From Bacteroidales bacterium (GTDB lineage Bacteria > Bacteroidota > Bacteroidia > Bacteroidales > Bacteroidaceae), in assembly GCA_030523615.1 (NCBI GenBank), contig JAUNIC010000004.1, positions 4,239-39,348 of the forward strand: 35,110 nt of DNA, read 5' to 3'. The notes under the pieces are model-generated. The model was not told the origin of the DNA. It saw nothing but the letters and a program-made list of their open reading frames with translations, and did not search any database. Position numbers and translations under genes: made by a program. This document shows, in pieces, positions 15,113 through 23,600 of the stretch (position 1 is the stretch's first letter; each line of letters starts with the position of its first letter).

Positions 15113-16627
15113 CTAGAAGACAACGCCTTCACCCCAGAACTCGATGCGCTTCTGCTGGAGGAGCGCGGTGAGGAAGTGTTCGATGTAGTCGGTGGGACAC
15201 TCGAAGGAGCCGTCGGTGTAGCGGAAGGTGTTGGTGAAGTTGTCGAGCACGGCGGCTCCGGCAGCTATGCCATCGGTCATGGCGAGGGCCTCGGCGAGGA
15301 TGTAGTACATCTCTTCGACGCGGATGATGGGCAGGTCGATGGCGGCTCCTTCCTTGTAGGAATCGGCAGCTCCGGCTTTGGGGTGGAACTTGAGACCGGT
15401 GAGGGCGGGCAGGAGAGCGAAGTCGCTGCCGCTGAGGATGGTGGGATAGCGGCTCGCGGCCTCGGAATTGCCAGCGTCATCGGGACTGATCCAGGTGTCG
15501 CGGCGCCAGTCGGAGGTGGGAATGAGGCTGTAGAGGTTAGCATCGCAGAGGCGCATGGCTTCGTAGGTGGCGTTGGCAACGCCGAAGGTGGCGTCGGGGC
15601 TCATGAAGCTGACGAAGTTCTTCCAATCCTCGCCCTTGTTGTCGTCGGCGTTCATCATGATGCCAAAGATCCACGAGGGGTGGACGGTGTTGAAGGCCGT
15701 TGAGGCGTTGTACCACTCGTCGCGCGTCATGGGTTGGCCGCTGGCGTCGATGGCGCGTTGGGCAGCCTCGGCGGCGCGACGGTAGCAGTCGGCGGCGGTG
15801 GTGATGGCGAGCGGACGGTAGCCATCGTTGTCGCCCTCGTGGGAAAGTTGGGTGGCGAGGAGCGTCTCGTCCTGTTCGAAACGGCTGGCGAGGAGCATCC
15901 AAAAGCGGGCTTGGAGGGCATCGATGACGACGGGGCTCATCTCGTTGACGCTCGAGCGCTCGTAGCCTTGGAGAGCTTCGGCGGCGCGGCAGAGGTCGTC
16001 GTTGATGAAGCGCATCATGGTGTGGAAGGGTGCTCGCGGATTGTGGCGCGTGGCGTCGATGGTGGTCTTCTCGGTCACGATGGGCACGGTGAGTCCCCAG
16101 AGGTGGTTCTCTTCGGCATAATTGTCGAGCGTGGCAACGCCGCAGCGTCGGAACTCCCACATCTGTGCGGCTTCGAGGTAGGCCCAGGCGCGGTAGCCGA
16201 GGCCGTTGCCGAGATAGCGGCGGGAGGTAGGATCGCTGGTGGCGGAATCGATGAGACCGATGAGGAGGTTGGCCTGGTGGATGGTGTTGTAGTACTGCCA
16301 CCAATAGTCGCTGTAGAGACCGCCGTCGCCCATGTATCGCGTAGGCACGTTGAAATAGTCGTAGGTGTCGCTATAGATGGGGAGTTGGTCGCAGAGGGCG
16401 TCGCGCCAGAGCATCATGGCGGGATAGCCAGCCATGGAGTAGCTGCCGCCGTAGTTCATCATCGATGCGGCCATGGCGTTGTTTTGTCCGGCAAGGCTGG
16501 TGGGCGATGCCTCCATCTGCTCCTTGGTGACGTAGCGGGTGGGATCGAGTTCCTGGAGACAGGAGGTGAGGGTGGCTGCTGACAGGCTGCAACCGAGGAG
16601 AATATGAAGTAATGCAGAGTGTTTCAT
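15113..16627 (-). CDS. susD: SusD/RagB outer-membrane lipoprotein, interrupted by TAG
   Basis: This is the surface lipoprotein partner that forms a lid on the SusC transporter and binds the substrate. The frame gives 504 residues. The signal peptide ends in the lipobox LTSC with Cys23. SusD features in order are an N-terminal region with LQELDPTRYVTKEQ, the tetratricopeptide-like helices around DYWWQYYNTIHQANLLIG and YLGNGLGYRAWAYLEAAQMW, and the C-terminal IIRVEEMYYILAEALA and QKRIEFWGEGVVF. The frame stops right there at TAG, although family members continue with a DxKR motif. That continuation is present in the DNA beyond the stop (14918-15112). The stop removes about 64 residues including a conserved helix, so the truncated protein may not fold or pair normally with SusC. 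The gene starts 18 bases after the SusC stop, the usual tight pairing. Confidence 0.9.
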   Translation of the reverse strand: MKHSALLHILLGCSLSAATLTSCLQELDPTRYVTKEQMEASPTSLAGQNNAMAASMMNYGGSYSMAGYPAMMLWRDALCDQLPIYSDTYDYFNVPTRYMGDGGLYSDYWWQYYNTIHQANLLIGLIDSATSDPTSRRYLGNGLGYRAWAYLEAAQMWEFRRCGVATLDNYAEENHLWGLTVPIVTEKTTIDATRHNPRAPFHTMMRFINDDLCRAAEALQGYERSSVNEMSPVVIDALQARFWMLLASRFEQDETLLATQLSHEGDNDGYRPLAITTAADCYRRAAEAAQRAIDASGQPMTRDEWYNASTAFNTVHPSWIFGIMMNADDNKGEDWKNFVSFMSPDATFGVANATYEAMRLCDANLYSLIPTSDWRRDTWISPDDAGNSEAASRYPTILSGSDFALLPALTGLKFHPKAGAADSYKEGAAIDLPIIRVEEMYYILAEALAMTDGIAAGAAVLDNFTNTFRYTDGSFECPTDYIEHFLTALLQQKRIEFWGEGVVF

Positions 16628-16645
16628 GATTGCGTGCGTGTCAGT

Positions 16646-19600
16646 TTAGAAATTGATGGATACTCCGCCGCTGATGGTGCGGATGGGGCTGTAGCCGGTG
16701 GCGCTGGCCTCGCCGCCGAAACTGTTGCGGGGATCGAGACCGCGGCGCGCCGTCCAGTAGAAGATGTTGTCGGCCGAGGCGTAGAAGCGGAGCTTCGTGA
16801 GCTGCAGACGACGAACAACGTTCTGAGGCAAGGTGTAGCCGAGCGAGATGTTCTTCAGCGTAAGGGAGTTGGCGGAGGTGAGGAAACGGTCGGAGATGGC
16901 GCTGTAGTCGGCGTCGGCATACTGCCAACGCGGGATGTCGGTCGTGGTGTTCTCGGGTGTCCAGCAGCGGAGCACGTCCTTGTGGTAGGCCGTACCCGTC
17001 CATCCGCCGTAGGGGTTGCACATGAGGTCGGCATAGCCGTAGTCGTAGACTTTTCCGCCGAGGGAATAGAGGCAGTTGACGCTGAGGTCGAAGCCGTAGG
17101 CGCTGAAGTTGGTGCCGAAGCCGCCGTACATGCGGGGATTGGCGTCGCCGCAGAGGAAGTAGCTGGCGGCGTCCCACGAATTGGTGGTGGTGAGCTGGCC
17201 GTCATCGCCCTTCACGTACCAAAGGGCCTGACCGTTGTTGGCGTCGGCGCCGGCATAGCGCTTGATGTACCAGGTGTAGAGGGGCAGACCCTCGCTGATG
17301 AACTTCGTGCCGCTCTTGTAGCCGGCGTGGCCGTCGATGACGGTGCCCTTGTTGTCGTCGTTGAGATAGACGACCTCGTTGCGGTTGTGGGAGAGGTTGA
17401 AGTCGACCGTCCAGTTGACGTGCGCAGTACGGATGAGGGAGGCGCTGAGGTTGAACTCAAAGCCCTCGTTGAGCATGTCGCCGACGTTGTCGTAGTAGCC
17501 CGTCACGCCCGATGACCAGGGCAGCTTGACCTGAAGAAGCATGTCGGTGGTCTTGCGGCGGTAGTACTCCACCCCACCGCTGAGGCGGCTCTGGAAGAGG
17601 TCGAACTCAAGGCCGACGTTGAAGTTGCCGTTGGTCTCCCACGTGATGTCCTTGTTGCCGAGGCCGGCGAAGGTGTAGGCGGGTTTGCCGGATGTGGAGG
17701 CGTAGTTATAGGTGTCGGTGTAGAGGTAGTCGCCGATGCCGTCGTTACCCTGCGAACCGTAGCTGATCTTGAGCTTCAGCATGTTGAGCCAATCGGCGGT
17801 GTCCGCCATAAACTTCTCCTTGCTGATGATCCACGCTCCGCCGACGCTCCAGAAGTTGCCCCAGCGACGACCATTCTCGCGCGAGAAGCGGCTGGAACCG
17901 TCGCGACGATAGCTGCCGCTGAGGTAGTAGCGGCTGGCGTAGTCGTACATGGCGCGGAGGAAGTAACCCTCAACGTTGTAGTGCGTGGTGTAGGACGTGG
18001 TGGAATTGGTGGAGAGAAGGCCGTCGAGCTCGATGTTGGTGTCGAAGTCGTAGAACTGATCCTTCGTGCCGGAGAGGTAGTTGTAGCCGCTGAAGTAGTA
18101 CTCGTGGCCGAGGAGGGCGCTGACGTTGTGCTCGCCGTACTGATGGCCCCAATTGAGGAGCTGCTGGGTGTTGAAGTCGGTCTGGCGGTCGTGGCCCACC
18201 TGCGAGTAACCACCCGTCTGGGCATAGAAACCGTAGTAGGGATAGGGGGCGATGTTGTCGCGCTGCTCAGCATCATAGAACGAGGCGTTGACCGTCACCT
18301 TGAAGTCGTAGGGCAGGATGAAGTCGGCGTAACCGAGGAGGCCCCACTTGTTCGAGCTGGAACGATAGACGGATCCCATATCGTCCTGCGCAGCATTCTG
18401 CGACACATAGACGGGACGCGGCACACCGGTGACGAGGCCGTCGCCGTAGTCGTACATCTTGCCGTGGCTGTCGGTGAGGATGTTGCCCTGGGCGTCGCGG
18501 ATGTAGACGGGGTAGATGGGAGCGATGTCGTGGACGACGCTGAACATGTTGTTCTGGCCGTCGTAGTTCTGGTGGCTGAAGCTGCCGGTGGTGCCGACCT
18601 TGAGCCACGGACGGGCCTGATAGTCGAGCTTCATGCGGCCGGAGTAACGCTCGGAATAGTTGTTGAACGACACGCCCTCGTTCTTCAGGTAGCCAAGGCT
18701 GACGTAGCTCTGGAAGTCGTCGTTGCCGCCGTTGATGTTGAGGTTGTACTCCTGGCGGAGGCCGTTGCGGAGGCCCTCACGGCGCCAATCGTCGGGGGTG
18801 AGGAGATAGTCGTGGCCGTTGTGGCTGACGATGTTGCCGAGATGGGCGTGGGGATTGAGCAGACCGTTCTGGCCGATGAGGTATTCGCCCTCGGGAACTC
18901 CCATGCTGACGATGCCCACACCACCGTTTGAGGAGCTGGCGCTGAGGCGAGCGTTGGCCTCTTGCCACGCGGCATAGGCGTCGTAGCCCTGCGAGTTGCG
19001 GAAGTAGTTGTAGAGGGCGGTGTAGTGGGTCTGGTAGTACTGGCCGGGATCGGTGATTTTGTCGTAGTCGATTTTGGCGTCGACGTTGCTGCCCCATCGC
19101 GCATCGAAACTGATGGTGGCACGGCCGCGCTTGGCATTCTTCGTGGTGACGAAGATGACGCCGTTGGCGCCGCGGGCACCGTAGAGGGCGTTGGAGGCGG
19201 CGTCTTTCTGGACGGTGATGCTCTCAATGTCGGCGGGGTTGATGTCGCTCATCGAACCGCTGAAGGTGGAGCCGTCGAGGACGATGAGGGGTTTGCTGCT
19301 GGCGTTGATGGAGCTGACGCCGCGGATGATGATGGAGGGATCGCTGCCGGGGCCGTTGCCCTCGACCATCTGCACACCGGCCACCTGACCGTTGAGGGCG
19401 GCGATGGGATTCTCCACCTGGCGCTCGGTGATGACGTCGGCCTTGACCACGCCGGCGGAACCGGTGAAGGCTTCGCGCTTCTGCTTGCCGAAGGCCACGA
19501 CTACGACTTCTTCGAGGTCGGTATCACTCTCGGCGAGCACGACTTCGGCGTAGCCATCCTTGACGGCGACGGTGGTGGTGTTGTAGCCGATGAACGACAC

Positions 19601-19870
19601 GATGAGTTCGGCCTTGGCGCTGTGTACGTTGAGGGTGAAGCGTCCGTCGGCGTCGGTAGTGACGCCGTTGGTCTTGTTGCCGCGTTCCACGACGCTGGCG
19701 CCCACGATGGGTTCGCCCGTCGCGTCGACCACGCGGCCGGTGACCTTCGTCGTCTGCTGCACGATGTAGGTTTCATCGGCAGTGCGATTGGCGACTACGG
19801 CGCTCGCTGCCATCGCATGGGTCGTCATGGCAGCTGCGAGGACACAAAATATGGTTGTTCGCTTGTTCAT
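16646..19870 (-). CDS. susC: SusC/RagA TonB-dependent outer-membrane transporter
   Basis: This is the outer-membrane import barrel for glycan or peptide ligands, energised by TonB. I choose the ATG at 19870, which gives 1074 residues and a signal peptide (MNKRTTIFCVLAAAMTTHAMA); the open frame runs on to 20233 but its extra 121 residues are Arg/Lys/Phe-rich leader translation. Domains in order are a carboxypeptidase-regulatory-like domain (about 42-113, TGRVVDATGEPIVGASVVERG), a TonB-box-like DLEEVVVVAFGKQKR (119-132), the plug (about 145-250, with NPIAALNGQVAGVQ, IIIRGVSSIN and LYGARGANGVIFVTTK), then the barrel ending in the typical aromatic residue (GGVSINF). It is intact. It heads an operon with SusD, a lipoprotein, a secreted protein and an M6 protease. 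A promoter candidate lies about 120 bases upstream. Confidence 0.95.
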   Translation of the reverse strand: MNKRTTIFCVLAAAMTTHAMAASAVVANRTADETYIVQQTTKVTGRVVDATGEPIVGASVVERGNKTNGVTTDADGRFTLNVHSAKAELIVSFIGYNTTTVAVKDGYAEVVLAESDTDLEEVVVVAFGKQKREAFTGSAGVVKADVITERQVENPIAALNGQVAGVQMVEGNGPGSDPSIIIRGVSSINASSKPLIVLDGSTFSGSMSDINPADIESITVQKDAASNALYGARGANGVIFVTTKNAKRGRATISFDARWGSNVDAKIDYDKITDPGQYYQTHYTALYNYFRNSQGYDAYAAWQEANARLSASSSNGGVGIVSMGVPEGEYLIGQNGLLNPHAHLGNIVSHNGHDYLLTPDDWRREGLRNGLRQEYNLNINGGNDDFQSYVSLGYLKNEGVSFNNYSERYSGRMKLDYQARPWLKVGTTGSFSHQNYDGQNNMFSVVHDIAPIYPVYIRDAQGNILTDSHGKMYDYGDGLVTGVPRPVYVSQNAAQDDMGSVYRSSSNKWGLLGYADFILPYDFKVTVNASFYDAEQRDNIAPYPYYGFYAQTGGYSQVGHDRQTDFNTQQLLNWGHQYGEHNVSALLGHEYYFSGYNYLSGTKDQFYDFDTNIELDGLLSTNSTTSYTTHYNVEGYFLRAMYDYASRYYLSGSYRRDGSSRFSRENGRRWGNFWSVGGAWIISKEKFMADTADWLNMLKLKISYGSQGNDGIGDYLYTDTYNYASTSGKPAYTFAGLGNKDITWETNGNFNVGLEFDLFQSRLSGGVEYYRRKTTDMLLQVKLPWSSGVTGYYDNVGDMLNEGFEFNLSASLIRTAHVNWTVDFNLSHNRNEVVYLNDDNKGTVIDGHAGYKSGTKFISEGLPLYTWYIKRYAGADANNGQALWYVKGDDGQLTTTNSWDAASYFLCGDANPRMYGGFGTNFSAYGFDLSVNCLYSLGGKVYDYGYADLMCNPYGGWTGTAYHKDVLRCWTPENTTTDIPRWQYADADYSAISDRFLTSANSLTLKNISLGYTLPQNVVRRLQLTKLRFYASADNIFYWTARRGLDPRNSFGGEASATGYSPIRTISGGVSINF

Positions 19871-19946
19871 AATCACGATTTGTTGTTTTGGGGGAAGGGG
19901 CAAGAAAGGGACGGAGACCGGCGAGGTACACGTATATTTATACACG

Positions 19947-19974
19947 CGCCTCCGCGAGATATGGCGTGGAGGCG
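19947..19974 (-). promoter_or_regulatory. Hairpin in the SusC 5' untranslated region
   Basis: Two 10-base arms (19947-19956 and 19965-19974) pair with one mismatch (A-C in the minus-strand RNA) around an 8-base loop. If transcription starts near 19990 this lies in the SusC leader, about 75 bases before the ATG. It could affect translation or RNA stability, but this is not shown. Confidence 0.45.
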
Positions 19975-19997
19975 GTGAAAACCTTTCATTACTAATG

Positions 19998-20030
19998 CAA
20001 AAATAATATTTGTTTATGTAACTTACAATA
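19998..20030 (-). promoter_or_regulatory. Candidate SusC operon promoter
   Basis: On the minus strand TATTTTTG (20005-19998) fits the Bacteroidota -7 consensus TAnnTTTG, and TATTG (20030-20026), with 20 bases between the two boxes, fits the -33 region. The predicted leader to the SusC ATG is about 120 bases. The region is very AT-rich, so a chance match is possible. Confidence 0.45.
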
Positions 20031-20358
20031 TTTTTATGCAGTTTTTCGGCGTTTTCGCGAAAAAAACGCGTTTTCAGCATCTGCAGAAGATATTTCACCC
20101 GCAAAATCGCAAATCTATATTTAGAAAAAAAAAATACATCCGAGCACCTCCGCTTAAGCCCAGCCGCCATTTTCGATTGCGCACCGCCAATTCGCGCGCA
20201 TTTATGCATTATTTTATGTATATATGCAAACAAACTCCGCCAACGTTGTTCTATTTTTCCGTTTTCCGAGGCGTAAGTGGCGAAGGATTATGACACGCGG
20301 CCGTTGACCTTTCAGAGCGCGTTGCAATGGAATTTCGTCCGCCAGCGCGAGCGCGGAA

Positions 20359-20457
20359 AAAATATCTCCGCGATAGTTTGAAATATCTTTGAAGTAGAAA
20401 AAAATATCTCCGCGATAGTTTGAAATATCTTTGAGAGAGTTTGAAATTATTGGTTCG
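20359..20457. repeat. 21-bp-period tandem repeat (four units plus a partial)
   Basis: The units are 20359-20379, 20380-20400, 20401-20421 and 20422-20442, with a partial fifth (20443-20457). Units one and three are identical, as are the first 12 bases of units two and four, giving a 42-bp higher-order period. Each unit carries AAATATCT followed by a purine-rich part. Spacing equals two DNA turns. Confidence 0.8.
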
Positions 20458-20461
20458 TAAC

Positions 20462-20495
20462 GAATTGGTGTGATCGTGCACGTTCACACCAATTC
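20462..20495. promoter_or_regulatory. 34-bp near-perfect palindrome
   Basis: Perfect 12-base arms (20462-20473 and 20484-20495, GAATTGGTGTGA and its complement) flank a core whose central CGTGCACG is also a palindrome, leaving only one mismatched T/T pair. Five more bases (GGTTC/GAACC) can pair outside after a 5-base gap. Lacking a U-tract, it looks more like a protein-binding or recombination site than a terminator. Confidence 0.7.
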
Positions 20496-20560
20496 TGGAG
20501 GAACCCCAATAGATTGGTACCAGCTTCGAACGTTTACTGCCCTCTTCGGTCACGCTCTAT

Positions 20561-20631
20561 AAACGCCAAGAGTGCCCTCAGAACCAGCCACGGCATTGTT
20601 GCTGGATTCTGAGGGCACTCACGAGGCGTTT
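20561..20631. terminator. Long hairpin after the giant-protein gene
   Basis: The arms pair as AAACGCC/GGCGTTT (20561-20567 with 20625-20631), a 14-bp perfect stem (20570-20583 with 20607-20620) and CCAGC/GCTGG (20584-20588 with 20601-20605), with small bulges and a 12-base loop. It begins about 46 bases after the 2678-residue gene's stop codon, so termination is likely, although no U-tract follows on either strand. Confidence 0.65.
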
Positions 20632-20676
20632 AGCACACGATGTGCATTGGTCAATTATTCGGATGGAGCGACCACA

Positions 20677-23600
20677 CTATCGGATGATGCACTTGCGGCC
20701 ACCGATGATATAGACGCCGGAGGAGAGAGGCTTGCCTCCTGTACCGAGGCGGCGACCCTGAGCGTCGTAGATGGCGGTGGGAGGTACAGCCTCGACGGGA
20801 GTGTCGACGATGCCTACCACGCTACCTGTGCCAACAGCCAGACGGAAGGCGCTGAGAGCAGCCTCATCGGTGTGGAAGTAGGCGCGGAAGCGACCCACGG
20901 AGGCAGCCGTCTGGTCCACGTTGTAGAGGGTGTTGGAGGAGACGTAGTAGTTGCCGTCGGCGGGGGCAAGGGGCGTGATGTCGTAGGTACCGACAAAGTC
21001 GAAGACGGGGCTGGCGGTGGTGCTGACCGAGGTGCCGCAGTGGCTCAGGCCGTCGAGCACGACGGAGGCGTCGGAGGGCGTGGTGATGCTGGTCTCGCCG
21101 AGGGCGAAGGTCATCATCTGCGATGCGCCGACCTCAACCTTGGAGTTGGCCATGAGGCGTCCCGGGCTGATGAGGTAAGGCACGTGAGCCTGCATGTGGT
21201 CTACGAGGCTGAAGGTGAGCACGTCGCCCTCAACGCCGGTGAAGGCAGCCACCTGGGTGCCAGAGCCGAAGACGTCGGCGGGATCGGCAATGTCGACGGG
21301 CAGACAGATGGTGTTCCACATGCCGCGACGGAAGCTGCGGTACAGACCTACATAGGCGCTTTCAATGTCCTCGGGGGTGTAGTCGATGTTCTCGCTGAGG
21401 AGGAGCTTCTGGGTGGAGTGGTCGGCATAGAGCACGTCGATGGTGGTGTTGCCGGTGATGGGCAGTGAGAGCACGTCGTCGACGAGGTCGGTCGTAGCGT
21501 AGAGCACGGGATCGGCATCGCCCATGGTGACGCGGTAGCCGGTGATCTCGTAGTCGAACTGCGTGCCGGCAGCGGAGAAGTTGAGGTCGTCGCCGTGGCT
21601 GAGACGGGTCTCAATGTAAGCGGGATCGACGTACTTCGCGTCGTAGTTGACGAGGACGGCGTACTGCTTACGGCTGAAGACGGCGCGGAGGTCGCTGCGG
21701 TCGTACATGGGCACGGTGATGACGGGATCGGTGCCGATGGGCGTGAGCTGGGTTTCGGAGGTGATCGTCGCGGGTTTGTCGGCTGCAGCATAGCGTACAG
21801 CGTGGCCGTGGCGCTCAACGTCGAACTCGCAATCGGCTACGTAATGGCGGGAAAGACCCGTGGCCTGCTTGGGAGCGATGGCCCAATACTCGAAGTTGTA
21901 GCCTTCGGCGGGAACGGCCTGGAGGGTGACGTCGGAGCTGTACTCTGCCGTGCCCTCAGTGAGGCTGGCGCCGAGGTAGTCGAGCACCTCACCAGAGTTT
22001 TCGGGCCATGTGCCGGCGAAGAAGTGGATCATGCCGTCTTGGAAGAGCATCCAACGGACGATGCGGCCATTCTGACCGGGGAATCCTTCGGTATCCTCGA
22101 CGTTCTGCGAACGCACCTGGAAGGTGTAGACACCGTCCTTGATGAAGCTGTGGGTGTGGATGCGGAAGGCGGTGTTCGTGCCATCGAGGGGTTCGATGGA
22201 GTCAACAAAACGTGTGGACGACTGCTGCTGGCCTTCGTAGCGGATGACGATGTCTTCCTCGTCGAAGGTGAGGGGATCGATGGGCTTGTTGAAGGTGACG
22301 TCGAAGTGGGTGACGGGGTCCTCGACAAGTTCCTCGACGGGAGGCAGGTCGGTGGGCACACCGACTACGCTGACGACGTCGAGACGTACCTCGGGCATGG
22401 GCTCGAAGGTGACGAGGTAGCTGACAACGCCGGGGCCGTCGGCGAGGTCGACGATGTGGAAGCGCTGTTCCTCGAGAGGATCGAAACCATCCTGCATGAC
22501 GTAGGCCGTAGTCCAGAAGTTCTCGGGATCGAGCTCACGGCCGTGGGTCTCGTCGTAGATGCGCTCAATCTTCGCCATGCCGCCGGAGGGGTTGATGACG
22601 GAGCTGTAGAACCATCCGCGGCTGGGGACGTTGACGGTCAGACGGTAGGTCGAAGCGTCGCCGTCGTTCATGTCGTCGAGCGTCGTGACACCGTTGAGGG
22701 TGCGAACCTCCTCATTGGTGCCGTTGGCGAGGTAGATGTGGTCAGGCTCGGCGTGTCCGTCCTCGTAGTCGTTGACCACCCAAGCGCGGTAGATGGTGCC
22801 GTTGACGTTGGCATTGACGCTGTGGATGAGCTCGTGGATGTTGACTTCATCGAGGAGCGTGAGGTCGGGATTACCGTAGGAAGTGACGTGGGTGGCCTGG
22901 ACGTCGTAGTTGGTGAAGTGGCCAAGGAGCGAGCAGACGAGGTCCCACGTAGCGTAGGAGCAGGTGCCGGCGGGGATGTTGCCGAAGTCGGTAGCGATGC
23001 TCTGGCCGAGGGCGAGCGACTTTTCACCGCCGTTGAGCGAAGAGCTGACGATTTCGAAGTCGACAAGCAGACCCTTCTCGTTCTCCACAATCTTGGGCTG
23101 CTGGGTAAGCATGCGCACGTTAGTGGCCTCGCCATAGCCCTTGTTGTGAATGAGCACGGTGAACTCGGAGGGTATGACGGGTTCGACGACGTCGGTGGTG
23201 AGGGGATTGTCGCCGTAGATGTCGCGCTGGACGAAGTAGTCGAGGTCGAGTTCAGGCGAGGGCTTCACCTGGAGGCTGACGGGGTAGAGACCCTCGGAGC
23301 GGTCGTTAGCGCCGTCGTTGAAGAAGAGCGTACCGCCGAAGGAGTAGGTCTCGAGATTCGTGGGTGCGGCGTACTTCGTGGGGATGAAGAGCACGGTGAG
23401 GACGCCCTTCTTGCCGGGGTCGAGGCTCCAGCCGCCGGTGGGGTTGGACTCGAGCGTCTCGTTAAAGCCTTCGAGCGACTCGAAGTTGATCTGCATCTCG
23501 TGGCTGGTGGCGGTGAGGCCGTCGCGAACGCGCTGAACGAGGAGGTTGAGCGTGATGTCGGAGAGGGACATGTTGCTGGAGTTGTCGATGGTGAGGGTTC

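Larger units (their letters stand above)
19871..20676. other. 806-bp structured spacer between the giant-protein and SusC operons
   Basis: This AT-rich spacer holds no convincing gene. From SusC upstream it contains a 5'-UTR hairpin (19947-19974), a promoter candidate (19998-20030), a 12-bp palindrome TTTTCGCGAAAA (20052-20063), a second -7-like box TAGATTTG on the minus strand (20117-20110) without a -33 partner, a 21-bp-period repeat (20359-20457), a 34-bp palindrome (20462-20495) and a long hairpin (20561-20631). Confidence 0.7.

Noticed and set aside
15113..15115. Genome-wide reassignment of TAG to an amino acid
   Set aside because: The surface lipoprotein and the 2678-residue protein end at TAG at the expected family-like C-terminus, and what follows is non-coding.
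19871..20233. N-terminal extension of the SusC frame by 121 codons
   Set aside because: The extension is rich in Arg, Lys and Phe with no homology, and would bury the clear signal peptide that begins at the ATG at 19870. It overlaps the promoter candidate.
20359..20457. Possible CRISPR array
   Set aside because: The 21-bp units are directly adjacent without unique spacers, and no cas genes are present.
20251..20553. 100-codon minus-strand frame with KLSRRYF repeats
   Set aside because: It is the translation of the 21-bp tandem repeat and the palindrome. Composition is unlike any gene here and no start context or signal is visible.
22800..22860. HELIH sequence (HExxH) in the 2678-residue protein
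   Set aside because: It lies within a beta-rich adhesin-type region, with no third zinc ligand pattern or protease-like surroundings. A chance match is more likely.
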